A DNA stretch of 64,000 nt from Anaerobacterium chartisolvens (GCF_003337415.1 NZ_QPJT01000002.1:237385-301384), one strand, 5' to 3'. Positions 7,303 through 16,686 are shown, counted from the first letter of the stretch. Numbers and translations: made by a program. The notes: generated by a model from the sequence alone, not told the origin.

Positions 7303-9552
7303 TTACATTGCGCCGTGAAAGGTGCGTGAGATTACCTCAAGCTGCTGCTGGCTTGTGAGCCTTACGAAATTTACAGCATACCCCGAAACCCTTATGGTGA
7401 GCTGAGGATAATTATATGGGTCCTCCATTGCCCTCTCAAGCACTGAACGCTCCAGAACATTTATATTTATATGGTGCCCCCCTTGAGCGAAGTATCCGTC
7501 CAACAGAGCCGCCAGATTATCGAGCCGGGATTTTGTATCCCTGCCCAGTGACTTAGGGACAAGAGTGAGGGTTAAGGATATTCCGTCCATGCAGTACCTG
7601 TATGGAATTTTGGCCACTGAATTCAATGCCGCGAGAGCTCCCATCCTGTCTCTGCCGTGCATCGGGTTCGCTCCGGGCGCAAATGGCTGGCCTGCCTTTC
7701 TGCCGTCAGGGGTTGAGCCGGTTTTTTTTCCGTAAACTATATTTGAAGTAATTGTAAGGACAGAAAGAGTATGCTTGGCGGATCTGTATGTTTTATGCTC
7801 CCTCAAATCCTCATAAAAGCCCTTCACCGCTTCCACTGCAATACTGTCGGCTCTGTCGTCGTCATTTCCGAACTGAGGGTAGCTTCCCCTTATGTCAAAG
7901 TCCACAATCAGCCCTCTGTCGTCTCTTATAGCTTTTACATATGTGTGCTTTATTGCACTCAAGGAATCGACCAGAACCGAAAGCCCCGCAATGCCAAAGG
8001 CCATAAGCCGCCTCACGTCGGTATCGTGCAGCGCCATCATAAGGCTTTCATAGGCATACCTGTCATGCATGTAATGTATTACATTCATTGTGTCAACATA
8101 CAATCCGGCAAGCCATTTTTGCATATGGCGAAAGCTTGCGGCAACCTTTTTATAGTCGAGATAATCGTCTCTATAAGGCTCGCACACAGGGCCTACCTGC
8201 TGCCCCGTTATTTCATCCCTGCCTCCGTTTAAGGCCATCAGAAGAAGCTTGGGAAGATTGCATCTGGCTCCGAAGTACTGCATATCCTTTCCTATGCGCA
8301 TGGAGGATACACAGCATGAAATTCCGTAATCATCCCCAAAATCACAGCTCATTATATCATCGTTTTCATACTGTATCGCGCTTGTTACCATCGACACCCT
8401 CGCGCAAAAGGCCTTGAAGCTGTGCGGAAGCTTTTGCGACCACAATACTGTGAGATTGGGCTCAGGTGAGGGCCCAAGGTTAAACAGCGTCTGAAGAATC
8501 CTGTATGACGTTTTGGTTACCATATGCCTTCCGTCGGCAGACATCCCTCCTATTGATTCTGTAATCCATACGGGATCTCCCGCGAAAAGCTCATTATACT
8601 CAGGAGTGCGAAGATGGCGTATCAAGCGCAGCTTTATCACGAACTGGTCAATAAGCTCCTGTGCTTCCGGCTCGGTGAGCCGTCCTTCCACAAAATCCCT
8701 CTCTATATAAATGTCAAAAAAGGTATTGACTCTGCCGAGCGAATTTGCAGCTCCATTTGTCTCCTTCATAGACCCTAAAAACGCCATGTAAGTCCACTGC
8801 ACTGCCTGCAGTGCATTAGCGGCGGGCAGGCTCATATTAAGGCCATAAGAGGAGGCCATGGCACAAAGCTCGTTAAGGGCCTTTATCTGGCTTGAAATTT
8901 CTTCTCTGAGGCGCATAGCTTCCTCTATGCAGGGTGCTGAGGAAAGCTGCTTTAAATCAAGCTTTTTTAAGTCGAGCTGCTTTTCAGATATAAGCCTGTC
9001 AACGCCATAAAGGGCAACTCTCCTATAGTCTCCTATTATTCTTCCACGCCCGTATGCGTCGGGAAGCCCTGTTATAATACCGCTTTTACGGGCTTTTTTC
9101 ATTTCGCTTGTATATGCGCTGAATACTCCGTCGTTATGGGTTTTGCGGTAATTTTCAAAAATTTCCTCTATCTTTGGTGAAAGGGAATAGCCGTATTTTT
9201 CGCACGCCTGTTTAGCCATTCTGATACCACCGTAGGGAACGATTGCCCTTTTTAGCGGCCTGTCGGTCTGCAGACCGGGTATCAGCTCAAGCTCCTTATC
9301 TATATATCCGGCGTTGTGGCTTAAAATTCCCGATACCGTTTTAGCATCTACATTTAAAACGCCGCCCTTTAAATACTCATCCCTCAGAAGCTTTTTACAT
9401 TTGCTCCAAAGCTTTTTTGTCCGCATGCTTGAGTCGGACAGGAAGGCTTCGTCTCCGTCATAGGGACAATAGTTTTTTGAGATAAAGTCATTGACGTCGA
9501 CAGCGTTTTGCCAATTTCCGGGCACAAATCCGCTCCAGGCTTCTTCACACAT
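7303..9552 (-). CDS. pflB: Pyruvate formate-lyase
   Basis: This 749-residue glycyl-radical enzyme converts pyruvate and CoA to acetyl-CoA and formate. The adjacent catalytic cysteines are in [10 protein letters not shown] (about residue 412). The glycyl-radical loop is [11 protein letters not shown] near the C-terminus (glycine about 724). Length and motifs are those of PflB rather than of the diol dehydratase-type relatives. The activating radical-SAM enzyme PflA is not next to it in this window, which is unusual. The gene is preceded on its own strand by a ZTP riboswitch with a terminator, so expression probably responds to 10-formyl-tetrahydrofolate shortage, for which formate is the one-carbon source. 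Confidence 0.95.
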   Translation of the reverse strand: MCEEAWSGFVPGNWQNAVDVNDFISKNYCPYDGDEAFLSDSSMRTKKLWSKCKKLLRDEYLKGGVLNVDAKTVSGILSHNAGYIDKELELIPGLQTDRPLKRAIVPYGGIRMAKQACEKYGYSLSPKIEEIFENYRKTHNDGVFSAYTSEMKKARKSGIITGLPDAYGRGRIIGDYRRVALYGVDRLISEKQLDLKKLDLKQLSSAPCIEEAMRLREEISSQIKALNELCAMASSYGLNMSLPAANALQAVQWTYMAFLGSMKETNGAANSLGRVNTFFDIYIERDFVEGRLTEPEAQELIDQFVIKLRLIRHLRTPEYNELFAGDPVWITESIGGMSADGRHMVTKTSYRILQTLFNLGPSPEPNLTVLWSQKLPHSFKAFCARVSMVTSAIQYENDDIMSCDFGDDYGISCCVSSMRIGKDMQYFGARCNLPKLLLMALNGGRDEITGQQVGPVCEPYRDDYLDYKKVAASFRHMQKWLAGLYVDTMNVIHYMHDRYAYESLMMALHDTDVRRLMAFGIAGLSVLVDSLSAIKHTYVKAIRDDRGLIVDFDIRGSYPQFGNDDDRADSIAVEAVKGFYEDLREHKTYRSAKHTLSVLTITSNIVYGKKTGSTPDGRKAGQPFAPGANPMHGRDRMGALAALNSVAKIPYRYCMDGISLTLTLVPKSLGRDTKSRLDNLAALLDGYFAQGGHHININVLERSVLERAMEDPYNYPQLTIRVSGYAVNFVRLTSQQQLEVISRTFHGAM

Positions 9553-9617
9553 AGCTAACCAGCTCCTGTCTCGTTTATTTTCCCATTACAGCTATATCAG
9601 GCGGCTTAGAGGGAAAT

Positions 9618-9654
9618 AAAAAACCGCCTGAGCCAAATACAAAAGCCCAGGCGG
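9618..9654 (-). terminator. Riboswitch-controlled terminator in the pflB leader
   Basis: On the minus strand CCGCCTGGGCT pairs with AGCTCAGGCGG-type sequence and is followed by TTTTTT. The 5' arm is the conserved CCGCCTGGGC of the ZTP aptamer, so ligand binding and terminator formation exclude each other. This is the arrangement of known transcription-terminating ZTP switches. Confidence 0.85.
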
Positions 9655-9744
9655 TCGGCAAATCAAATGTTGACAGGCATTTCAATGCCGCACCAACACC
9701 ACCGTACTCCCTGTGGTAAATTCCACTTCCGCCAGTCATACGGT
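9645..9744 (-). ncRNA. ZTP/ZMP riboswitch (pfl motif)
   Basis: Read on the minus strand, the leader has the pfl-motif landmarks in order: a P1 helix CCGTA/TACGG, TGACTGGCG, a short hairpin GTGG...CCAC, AGGGAG, a variable linker, and GCCGACCGCCTGGGC. Such aptamers bind ZTP/ZMP, the purine intermediates that accumulate when 10-formyl-THF runs low, and commonly control pfl and folate genes. Binding should prevent the overlapping terminator and switch pflB on. Confidence 0.93.
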
Positions 9745-9774
9745 TTCGTTTGATAAATGTTTTAATATATTATA

Positions 9775-9804
9775 AGTATAATTTACGCATATGGTGCTTG
9801 TCAA
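9775..9804 (-). promoter_or_regulatory. Predicted sigma-A promoter of pflB
   Basis: On the minus strand TTGACA (complement of 9799-9804) and TATACT (complement of 9775-9780) are 18 bp apart. The RNA would start about 25 nt before the ZTP aptamer. Confidence 0.7.
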
Positions 9805-9981
9805 TGAAAACCGCAAAGGGGATATTAATGTTAACATAAAACAGTAATGCTGCCGCCGCGTTATGCGGAAAATCTTAAAAAATATTGTAATATACCATAT
9901 TTTATGCTACCATGTTAAGGGAATATTTTTTAAGAATGTAAATAAGAGTTAACAATTTTTTAAATTTAAAGGGGAAAACAT

Positions 9982-11115
9982 ATGAAGAATGAAAGAACAC
10001 TATGGTTTGAAATAAATTCTGATACATCCGTTGATGCTATAGATAAGGTATGCCAGTCAGCTTACGATGTTGTGCTCGTAAGCCTGAAAAATGCCCATAT
10101 GCTTGAAGGCTTAAACCTTCCTCAAAAAATAAGAACAGCGCTTATCGTTTCTTCTATGGATGAGCTTGAAGCAGTAAAAGCAAGCGAAGCCTTATGGAAG
10201 AAGTCAGAGTATATAATTTCTGAAAATATTTCATTATGGCAGCAGATTAAAGATAAAAGTGAAAAGAAATTAGGATTGATTATAGACGTAAAGGACAAGC
10301 CCACATTGGATAAAGCGGTAGAGCTGGTTAAGAACAGCCTTGATATCGTTATTATAGGGTTTCGGGATGCCACCAATATTCCTCTGGAGCTCATACTGGC
10401 AACTACTCAGAAATCTCAATGTAGAATTTTGAAAAGGGTTAAAGACACAAGGGATGGGGAAGCCAGCCTTATGACTATGGAGGTCGGCGCAGATGGCATT
10501 GTCCTGTCTTCAAATGATATTGGAAGCGTGGTCGAAATGGCAAATATTATACAACGCTCAAACAGGCGCAAATTCAGCCTTAAGGAAGCGGTGGTTACTG
10601 CAGTAAAGCCGTCGGGAATGGGAAGCAGGGTATGCATAGACACTACCTCCGAATTAACGCAGGATGAGGGAATGCTTTTAGGGTCGACTTCAAGCGGGGG
10701 GCTGCTTACATGCAGTGAAACTCATTTTCTTCCATACATGAAATTAAGGACATTCAGAGTAAATGCGGGAGGCATCCATCTATATGTGTGGGGGCCTGAC
10801 GAGCAGGCCGTATACCTTTCCGATTTGAGGGCGGGGGACAAAGTATATGTTGTCAATTCTTCAGGTGAGGCGAGGGCCGTTACCGTCGGGAGATTAAAAA
10901 TTGAATCAAGGCCGCTGCTCTATATAGAGTGCGAAATTGAGGGGGTAAGAATAAACACATTTATTCAGGATGACTGGCATGTAAGAATGTTTGGCTCAAA
11001 AGGAGAGATTATTCCGTCAAGCGAAATAAAAGCCGGGGACAAGCTCCTTGGATTTTTAGATAAGCCGGGAAGACATGTGGGTATTAAGATTGATGAGACA
11101 ATAAAGGAGGTATAA
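9982..11115 (+). CDS. 3-dehydroquinate synthase II (archaeal-type AroB')
   Basis: The 377-residue protein matches the archaeal-type 3-dehydroquinate synthase II family, which makes dehydroquinate from 2-amino-3,7-dideoxy-D-threo-hept-6-ulosonate. The C-terminal half carries the family's strongest blocks: VGADGIVLSSNDI, a DEGMLLGSTSSGGLL stretch, FRVNAGGIHLYV, LRAGDKVYVV and RPLLYIECEIEG. The lysine in LGLIIDVKDKP is in the N-terminal barrel. Its usual partner, the ADH synthase (fructose-bisphosphate aldolase-like), is not adjacent. The protein may serve ordinary aromatic biosynthesis or a secondary pathway. GGGGAAAAC precedes the ATG. Confidence 0.85.
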   Translation: MKNERTLWFEINSDTSVDAIDKVCQSAYDVVLVSLKNAHMLEGLNLPQKIRTALIVSSMDELEAVKASEALWKKSEYIISENISLWQQIKDKSEKKLGLIIDVKDKPTLDKAVELVKNSLDIVIIGFRDATNIPLELILATTQKSQCRILKRVKDTRDGEASLMTMEVGADGIVLSSNDIGSVVEMANIIQRSNRRKFSLKEAVVTAVKPSGMGSRVCIDTTSELTQDEGMLLGSTSSGGLLTCSETHFLPYMKLRTFRVNAGGIHLYVWGPDEQAVYLSDLRAGDKVYVVNSSGEARAVTVGRLKIESRPLLYIECEIEGVRINTFIQDDWHVRMFGSKGEIIPSSEIKAGDKLLGFLDKPGRHVGIKIDETIKEV

Positions 11116-11312
11116 GTGTCCCCGCTTTGCAGCTTCTTTTATTTTACCATGTTGCGGTGTCCGGGTTGGAGGAATAGCCGACACAGCCTTTCAAGATCTG
11201 CTTGTTAAGAAATATATTTCTGCAGGGATTGACATTTTATTCTATACAACCTATAATTACTAATGTAACCGCTCGTTAAATTAAATTGCATAGGTTTTGT
11301 AGAGGTGAGATG

Positions 11313-11912
11313 ATGATACCAAATCATGAAATAAATGAGCTTTTTAAAAAACATAATAATGTGATGCGCACCTCTGAATTGTATGCAGAGAGGATTTATT
11401 ATAAAGATATTCAAAAGCTACTGAATGATGGAATTATTGAAAAGATCAAACAAGGATATTATCATCTGGTTAATCAATATGATGGAAGTGAAATTACTAT
11501 CATAAACAACCTGTTCCCTGATGCAATTCTTTGTATGAATACCGCCCTATTTCATTATCGCTACAGTGAACGGACTCCAAGTGAATGGCATTTGGCTGTC
11601 GATAAGAATATATCAAAATATAGAATTAAAATTGATTATCCCTTTATAAAGACTTATTTTTTCGAACCTCATTTACTGACAATTGGGCTTACAATAAGTC
11701 AGATGGATGAAAATAGTATTCGCATATATGATAGAGACCGTACCATTTGTGATTGCCTACGCTATATAAATAAAATGGATAAAGAGGTATTTAATAAGGC
11801 AATTCAAAACTATGTGAAGGATACCAGAAAAAATATACCTAATCTGATGCAATATGCGAAAGAATTGAGGGTTCAGAAAAAGGTAAATGATTTGATTGGG
11901 GTGTGGTTGTAA
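11313..11912 (+). CDS. AbiEi-type antitoxin / transcriptional regulator
   Basis: This 199-residue protein belongs to the AbiEi family of type IV toxin-antitoxin antitoxins. An N-terminal winged-helix (NELFKKHNNVMRTSEL to DGIIEKIKQGYYHL) is followed by the AbiEi C-terminal domain (RDRTICDCLRYINKMDKEVF). Such proteins usually repress their own operon. GAGGTG at 11302 supports ATG 11313 (ATG 11310 is possible). The stop overlaps the toxin start as TAATG. Base composition is clearly more AT-rich than the flanking metabolic genes, consistent with horizontal gain. Confidence 0.8.
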   Translation: MIPNHEINELFKKHNNVMRTSELYAERIYYKDIQKLLNDGIIEKIKQGYYHLVNQYDGSEITIINNLFPDAILCMNTALFHYRYSERTPSEWHLAVDKNISKYRIKIDYPFIKTYFFEPHLLTIGLTISQMDENSIRIYDRDRTICDCLRYINKMDKEVFNKAIQNYVKDTRKNIPNLMQYAKELRVQKKVNDLIGVWL

Positions 11913-12811
11913 TGGCTGATATTTCAGTATCTATTTTAGCAAAATTAAAGAGCAAAGCAAAATTGTCTGGTATAAGCTATCAACAGTGCCTGCAATTATT
12001 CATGCAGGAAGAGTTCTTGCGTAAGTTGTCAAAATCAGAGTATTGTTTTAACTTTGTTCTCAAAGGTGGACTTTTTATTTATACGCTTACAAAGTTTGAA
12101 AGTCGCTCCACCATTGATATAGATTTTCTTCTGAGACATCAATCTAATTCTGTTGAAGAAGTAAAAAAACTAATCGAAGCAATACTTTCTGTACCCACTG
12201 GAAATGACTATATAGAAATGACTGCCAACGGCTTTGAAGAAATATCTCCTCAGAGAAAATATAAAGGCGTCAGTATGCAAATTATCGGGAAAATAAAGAA
12301 TGTTCGTATACCGTTCAATGTTGATATAGGAGTCGGAGATATTATTGTCCCAAAATCCGAATTGCGAACGATTAATACGCAACTTCCGGGATTTGAAGCA
12401 CCAGAAATTAACACATATTCTCTTGAAAGTACAATTGCCGAAAAATTTGATGCCATTCTCCAGCGTTTTGAACTGACTGGGCGGATGAAAGATTTTTATG
12501 ACATTTACTATTTAGCCAGAACATTTAATTTTGATGGTGCAAAATTGCAAACTGCTATTTTTGAAACTTTGCAGAATCGTGGAACACCGTATGAAAAAGA
12601 TAGTTTCAATCGTGTTGTTTTACTGGCTGAAAATGCAGACATGCAAAACAAATGGAAATATTTTTTAAAAAATATTAAAAATGACTCTCTTGATTTTACG
12701 ACGGTGATGGATACTATGCGATCATTTCTTGAACCCATCTATTTTTCAATAGTAAGTGAAAAAGAATGGTTAAAAACTTGGTCTAGTAAAGAACAGGTTT
12801 GGGAGGGGTGA
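11912..12811 (+). CDS. AbiEii-type nucleotidyltransferase toxin
   Basis: The 299-residue product matches the AbiEii/MenT-like nucleotidyltransferase toxin family. Visible motifs are FVLKGGLFIY followed by STIDIDFLL (the GG...DxD metal-binding core, residues about 50-70) and KFDAILQRF with GRMKDFYDIYYL (the family's K and DxYD-type motif, about 180-200). Members inhibit growth by modifying tRNA and can act in phage abortive infection. The start overlaps the antitoxin stop, so the two are translationally coupled. The catalytic motifs look intact, so the pair is probably functional. Confidence 0.85.
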   Translation: MADISVSILAKLKSKAKLSGISYQQCLQLFMQEEFLRKLSKSEYCFNFVLKGGLFIYTLTKFESRSTIDIDFLLRHQSNSVEEVKKLIEAILSVPTGNDYIEMTANGFEEISPQRKYKGVSMQIIGKIKNVRIPFNVDIGVGDIIVPKSELRTINTQLPGFEAPEINTYSLESTIAEKFDAILQRFELTGRMKDFYDIYYLARTFNFDGAKLQTAIFETLQNRGTPYEKDSFNRVVLLAENADMQNKWKYFLKNIKNDSLDFTTVMDTMRSFLEPIYFSIVSEKEWLKTWSSKEQVWEG

Positions 12812-12815
12812 TACT

Positions 12816-13109
12816 GTGAATATAGTAGATCTATTTTCAGGAGCAGGTGGATTAACATTTGGGTTTTATTACTTCGAATATGTTAGAAATAAACTGGCTA
12901 TTGAAAACTTTCTTAATGTTATCAATAACACTCAGGCTTTTGTTAATTATATTGAAGGCGAAATACATTTTGACATTTTAGATGAAGATGATTTGCCCGA
13001 TATTGCAACATCAAATAGGTAAAATCTGGATGAACACGATGCTAGAGTTCAACTATTGGTTGAAATAATAAAAAAAATAGTGTCTACCCTAATTAATAAG
13101 CAAACATAA
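12816..13109 (+). pseudogene. Truncated C5-cytosine methyltransferase fused to a second gene remnant
   Basis: A GTG at 12816 behind GGGAGGGG begins MNIVDLFSGAGGLTFGF, the AdoMet-binding N-terminus (motif I) of DNA cytosine-C5 methyltransferases. After about 17 residues similarity to methyltransferases is lost. The frame continues to a stop at 13020-13022 and stays open in frame through DEHDARVQLLVEIIKKIV to a second stop at 13107-13109. The second part (EIHFDILDEDDLPDIATSNR) resembles, from memory, GHKL/Hsp90-like ATPases found in restriction-modification islands. The simplest reading is a deletion that joined the start of a methyltransferase gene to the end of a neighbour, followed by point decay. 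Confidence 0.65.
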
Positions 13110-13244
13110 TTCCATACCTCCTAATGATTTCTTGACATGGTGTTAAATGATAATCTATGATAATCATAAACCTTAAAGCTAACTCTAAGTCAATATTATA
13201 TTAAAAATTTCCATACCCTATACGGGAGCAGGCTATTGAAAAGA

Positions 13245-13269
13245 GGTATCGAAGGATACCGTTTTTTTT
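13245..13269 (+). terminator. Terminator-like hairpin after the defence remnant
   Basis: GGTATC-GAAG-GATACC is followed by G and eight T. It lies in the gene-free stretch 13110-13761, in which I see no convincing gene. Confidence 0.6.
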
Positions 13270-13426
13270 GTCACATATTTGACAAACAGTGCAAAATTTG
13301 ATACCATATCAAAAAAACATTTGAATATACTGATAGAGGGAACACGCTGCTTAAATTTGGTGCATACCGTGCAAGCGAGGTGTCTTATATGCCGATAACA
13401 GCAGTGCTGCAAGGAGTAGAGCAAGG

Positions 13427-13470
13427 CTTTCGTCTCTGGTTTTTAAGATGCTAAAGGCGAAAGTTTTTTT
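13427..13470 (+). terminator. Second terminator-like hairpin in the gene-free stretch
   Basis: CTTTCGTC (13427-13434) pairs with GGCGAAAG (13456-13463), allowing one G-U pair, and is followed by seven T. Like the previous hairpin it may be left over from deleted genes. Confidence 0.5.
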
Positions 13471-13502
13471 GTCCTTAAATTAATTTATCCTTATATATTT
13501 AG

Positions 13503-13690
13503 CAATAAAGATTTTACATGGAGGATATAACTTGATGCAAGAAATTTTTTTGACCCGTAAGGAATACCTCTAAGAAAAGCGCCTGATGACAGACCCGTGA
13601 GACATTTCCCCGCAGGCGTCTTTTCGTTGCTATTAAAAATTTCTGTAAGCAATTATAGCCTCCATGTTTGTAAAAGCTTTATTGCATCCT
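13503..13690 (+). repeat. MITE-like element family B, copy 1
   Basis: About 188 bp, closely matching 26414-26602 on the opposite strand. The ends CAATAAAG (13503) and CTTTATTG (to 13684) are inverted, and an imperfect inverted repeat of about 45-50 bp extends inward, including GGAGGATATAA and its complement. The centre has a second hairpin, AAAAGCGCCTG with CAGGCGTCTTTT. No open frame of note. It fits a non-autonomous transposable element or a mobile structured RNA. Confidence 0.75.
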
Positions 13691-13761
13691 ATATAGAATT
13701 AAATATTGAAATACAGACTCTATAAGTAACCTGCGTCGGTTACCATTACAAGGAGGTTATT

Positions 13762-16293
13762 ATGAAAATTTCATTCTCAACTCTCGGGTGTCCTGATTTT
13801 GACTGGGAAGACATCTATTCCATGGCAAAGGATCTTAACTTTGACGGTATTGAGATCCGGGGACTTGGAAACGACATATTTGCAGTCAAGGCCCAGCCCT
13901 TTACTCCAAGCCAGCTTTCAAAGACAGTTAAAAAGCTCTCCGGCCTGAGGCTGGAAATTCCGTGTCTTTCTTCAGGCTGTTGCCTTAAGTTTGCTGAAAA
14001 GCTGGACGAAAACTATCAGGAAATTGTGCAGTATCTTGAGCTTGCATCCCAGCTTGGTACACGCTATATACGTGTTCTGGCCGACATTGGCCCTAAGCCT
14101 GAGGGCGAGGTGGATGATGAGGTGGTGCTGGCGGGGCTTAACCGATTAATCCCTGTTGCGGAGGAAAAGGGAGTGACGCTGCTGGTGGAAACAAACGGAG
14201 TCTATTCCGACACAGGGCGTTTACGGGGATTGCTGGACAGGGTGGCAAGCGACGCGGTGGCGGCACTGTGGGACATTCATCACCCTTACAGGTTTGCGGG
14301 GGAGGCTCCCGAAAAGACTGTTCAGAATCTGGGGGCATACATAAAGCATGTGCATGTTAAGGACTCTGTAATGGATAACGGAAGGGTTCAATACTGTATG
14401 ATGGGCGAGGGGGATTTGCCTATCAATGAAATGCTTATGGCATTGCGTTCAATTAATTTTGACGGCTATATTTCCTTGGAGTGGGTTAAGAGATGGGCGC
14501 CGGATCTTAACGATGCCGGTGTTGTATTCCCCCACTTTACAAACTATATGAGCCGCTATATTCAAAGAAAAGAGCCTAAGACCTCACTGTTTGACAACGC
14601 GGACAAAACGGGAAAATATGTGTGGGAAAAGGATACCTTGATAGATTTAACCTTTCCGCAGGTTTTAGACCGTATGGTTGAAGAGTTTCCCGACCAATAT
14701 GCATTTCGTTATACTACAATGGATTATACAAGAACCTATTCCGAATTCCGGGATGATGTGGATACCTTTGCCCGCTCTCTGATAGCCATAGGTGTTAAGC
14801 CGGGGGATCATGTTGCAATATGGGCAACCAATGTGCCCCAGTGGTATATTACCTTCTGGGCCGCCACTAAAATAGGAGCGGTTTTAGTTACTGTCAATAC
14901 CGCTTACAAAATTCATGAGGCGGAATATTTGCTGCGCCAGTCGGATACTCATACGCTTGTAATGATCGACGGCTATAAGGATTCAGACTATGTAGCTATT
15001 ATTAAAGAAATTTGTCCCGAGCTTGAAACTGCCGAACCGGGAAAACCTCTTCATATGAAACGCCTGCCCTTTCTGCGGAATATTATCACCGTCGAATCCA
15101 GGCAAAAGGGCTGTATAACGTGGGATGAAGCCATATCCATGTCGGGAAGGGTTTCACTTGACGAGGTCTACCGCCGCGAGGCCTTTATAGATAAGGATGA
15201 TGTTTGCAACATGCAGTATACCTCAGGCACGACGGGTTTCCCAAAGGGTGTTATGCTGACGCATTATAATGTTGTAAATAACGGAAAAAATATCGGCGAC
15301 TGTATGGATCTTTCAACTGCCGACCGCATGATGGTTCAGGTGCCTATGTTTCACTGCTTCGGGATGGTGCTGGCAATGACGGCATCAATGACGCATGGTG
15401 TAACACTATCTCCCATTCCCTATTTTTCTGCCAAACAGTCTCTTGAGTGCATTAACAAAGAAAAAATCACCTGCTTTCACGGTGTTCCCACGATGTTTAT
15501 CGCGCTTTTAGAGCATGAGGATTTCGGCAAAACTGATTTCTCTTACATGAGAACGGGAATTATGGCGGGAAGTCCCTGCCCTGTAAAGGTAATGCAGGAT
15601 GTGGTTGACAAGATGAATATGACGCAGATTACCATTGTATACGGGCAGACTGAGGCCTCTCCCGGATGCACTCAAAGCCGGGTGGACGATCCCATCGAGG
15701 CGAGGGTAAATACCGTCGGACGTGCGCTGCCGGGGGTTGAGTGCAAGATTGTAGATCCTGTGACAGGGGAGGATTTGCCCGATAATGTTGACGGGGAATT
15801 TGTTGCTCGGGGTTATAATATAATGAAGGGCTATTACAAAATGCCCGAGGCAACAGCGGCCGCCATTGATGAAAACGGGTGGCTGCACACAGGGGATCTT
15901 GCAAGGCGTGATTCCGACGGCAATTATAAAATTACAGGGCGTATTAAGGATATGATTATCCGTGGCGGTGAAAACATATACCCCAAGGAAATTGAAGATT
16001 TTATTTATACGCATCCCAAGGTCAAAGACGTTCAGGTTATAGGTGTTCCGGACAAGCAGTATGGAGAAGAAATCATGGCCTGCGTGGTATTGAAGGATGG
16101 CGAGGCTCTGACTTCAGATGAGCTTAAGGATTATGTGCGTTCGCATATGGCAAAGCATAAAACCCCGCGTTATGTTGACTTTGTTAAGGAATTTCCCATG
16201 AATGCCGCAGGAAAAATTCTTAAATACAAGATGCGTGAGCAGGCTGTTGAAAAGCTGGGCCTGCAAGCCGACAGCAGGATCGTTACGGCATAA
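13762..16293 (+). CDS. Fusion of a sugar-isomerase-like TIM barrel with an acyl-CoA synthetase
   Basis: The 843-residue protein has two parts. Residues 1 to about 270 form a xylose-isomerase/AP-endonuclease-2-like barrel, with likely metal and substrate residues in LLVETNGVYSD, WDIHHPYRF and HVHVKDS. Residues about 285-843 are a complete AMP-forming acyl-CoA synthetase: P-loop YTSGTTGFPKGV (about 486), VYGQTEASPG, HTGDLARRD, GRIKDMIIRGGENIYP and the catalytic lysine region NAAGKILKYKMRE. The synthetase part resembles medium-chain fatty acyl-CoA ligases. The barrel may supply or hydrolyse a sugar or hydroxy-acid substrate; this is not established. AAGGAGG precedes the ATG and no frame break separates the halves. 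Confidence 0.9.
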   Translation: MKISFSTLGCPDFDWEDIYSMAKDLNFDGIEIRGLGNDIFAVKAQPFTPSQLSKTVKKLSGLRLEIPCLSSGCCLKFAEKLDENYQEIVQYLELASQLGTRYIRVLADIGPKPEGEVDDEVVLAGLNRLIPVAEEKGVTLLVETNGVYSDTGRLRGLLDRVASDAVAALWDIHHPYRFAGEAPEKTVQNLGAYIKHVHVKDSVMDNGRVQYCMMGEGDLPINEMLMALRSINFDGYISLEWVKRWAPDLNDAGVVFPHFTNYMSRYIQRKEPKTSLFDNADKTGKYVWEKDTLIDLTFPQVLDRMVEEFPDQYAFRYTTMDYTRTYSEFRDDVDTFARSLIAIGVKPGDHVAIWATNVPQWYITFWAATKIGAVLVTVNTAYKIHEAEYLLRQSDTHTLVMIDGYKDSDYVAIIKEICPELETAEPGKPLHMKRLPFLRNIITVESRQKGCITWDEAISMSGRVSLDEVYRREAFIDKDDVCNMQYTSGTTGFPKGVMLTHYNVVNNGKNIGDCMDLSTADRMMVQVPMFHCFGMVLAMTASMTHGVTLSPIPYFSAKQSLECINKEKITCFHGVPTMFIALLEHEDFGKTDFSYMRTGIMAGSPCPVKVMQDVVDKMNMTQITIVYGQTEASPGCTQSRVDDPIEARVNTVGRALPGVECKIVDPVTGEDLPDNVDGEFVARGYNIMKGYYKMPEATAAAIDENGWLHTGDLARRDSDGNYKITGRIKDMIIRGGENIYPKEIEDFIYTHPKVKDVQVIGVPDKQYGEEIMACVVLKDGEALTSDELKDYVRSHMAKHKTPRYVDFVKEFPMNAAGKILKYKMREQAVEKLGLQADSRIVTA

Positions 16294-16307
16294 TAAGCCT
16301 ATAGAGG

Positions 16308-16370
16308 GAGGCTGCCGCAAAGCATATTGCGTTTAAGCAATTTGGTTTGCGGCAGCCTCTTGTCTTTAAA
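16308..16370 (+). terminator. Terminator of the fusion gene
   Basis: GAGGCTGCCGCAAA (16308-16321) pairs perfectly with TTTGCGGCAGCCTC (16346-16359), followed by a T-rich tail. Confidence 0.88.
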
Positions 16371-16651
16371 AAATATTTTTTATTTTTTTCACTTCCCGGG
16401 AATTAAATTAAAGCTCTCCGTACATAATAAAATCACAGATAACGAACTGTAAAACTAAATATTACTTTTATCTAAAGGTTCGTTATGGTAGATACTCTAC
16501 GCATTTACTTTGAAATTTCTGATATTTGCAAAAAAATAGAAGGAATTACAACATCTATATCGAATTACTATTTGATATAGATTATTATTAAATTTGTTAG
16601 AAGAAAATTCGGCAAAACGTCATTATTAGCACAGCTGAGGCCATTCTTTTT

Positions 16652-16686
16652 TTATATAATGTAACTATATTACTATTTTGTTGCAT
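16652..16686 (+). repeat. Left inverted repeat / recombination site of the recombinase element
   Basis: This 35-bp sequence matches the complement of 17469-17503 at 34 of 35 positions. It contains arm-like sequences AATGTAACTAT and TTTGTTGCATA around an 8-bp centre ATTACTAT, the layout of a tyrosine-recombinase core site. The right copy is the more symmetrical of the two. The preceding bases from 16380 hold no gene; an ATAACGAAC/GTTCGTTAT inverted pair lies at 16439-16486. Confidence 0.85.

Noticed and set aside
7771-8232. Plus-strand frame of 153 codons
   Set aside because: It lies wholly inside pflB on the other strand and has no supporting start signals or family.
9820-9845. Possible Rex site upstream of pflB (ATGTTAACAT)
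   Set aside because: The half sites lack the 4-bp spacing of the Rex consensus; only a short palindrome is present.
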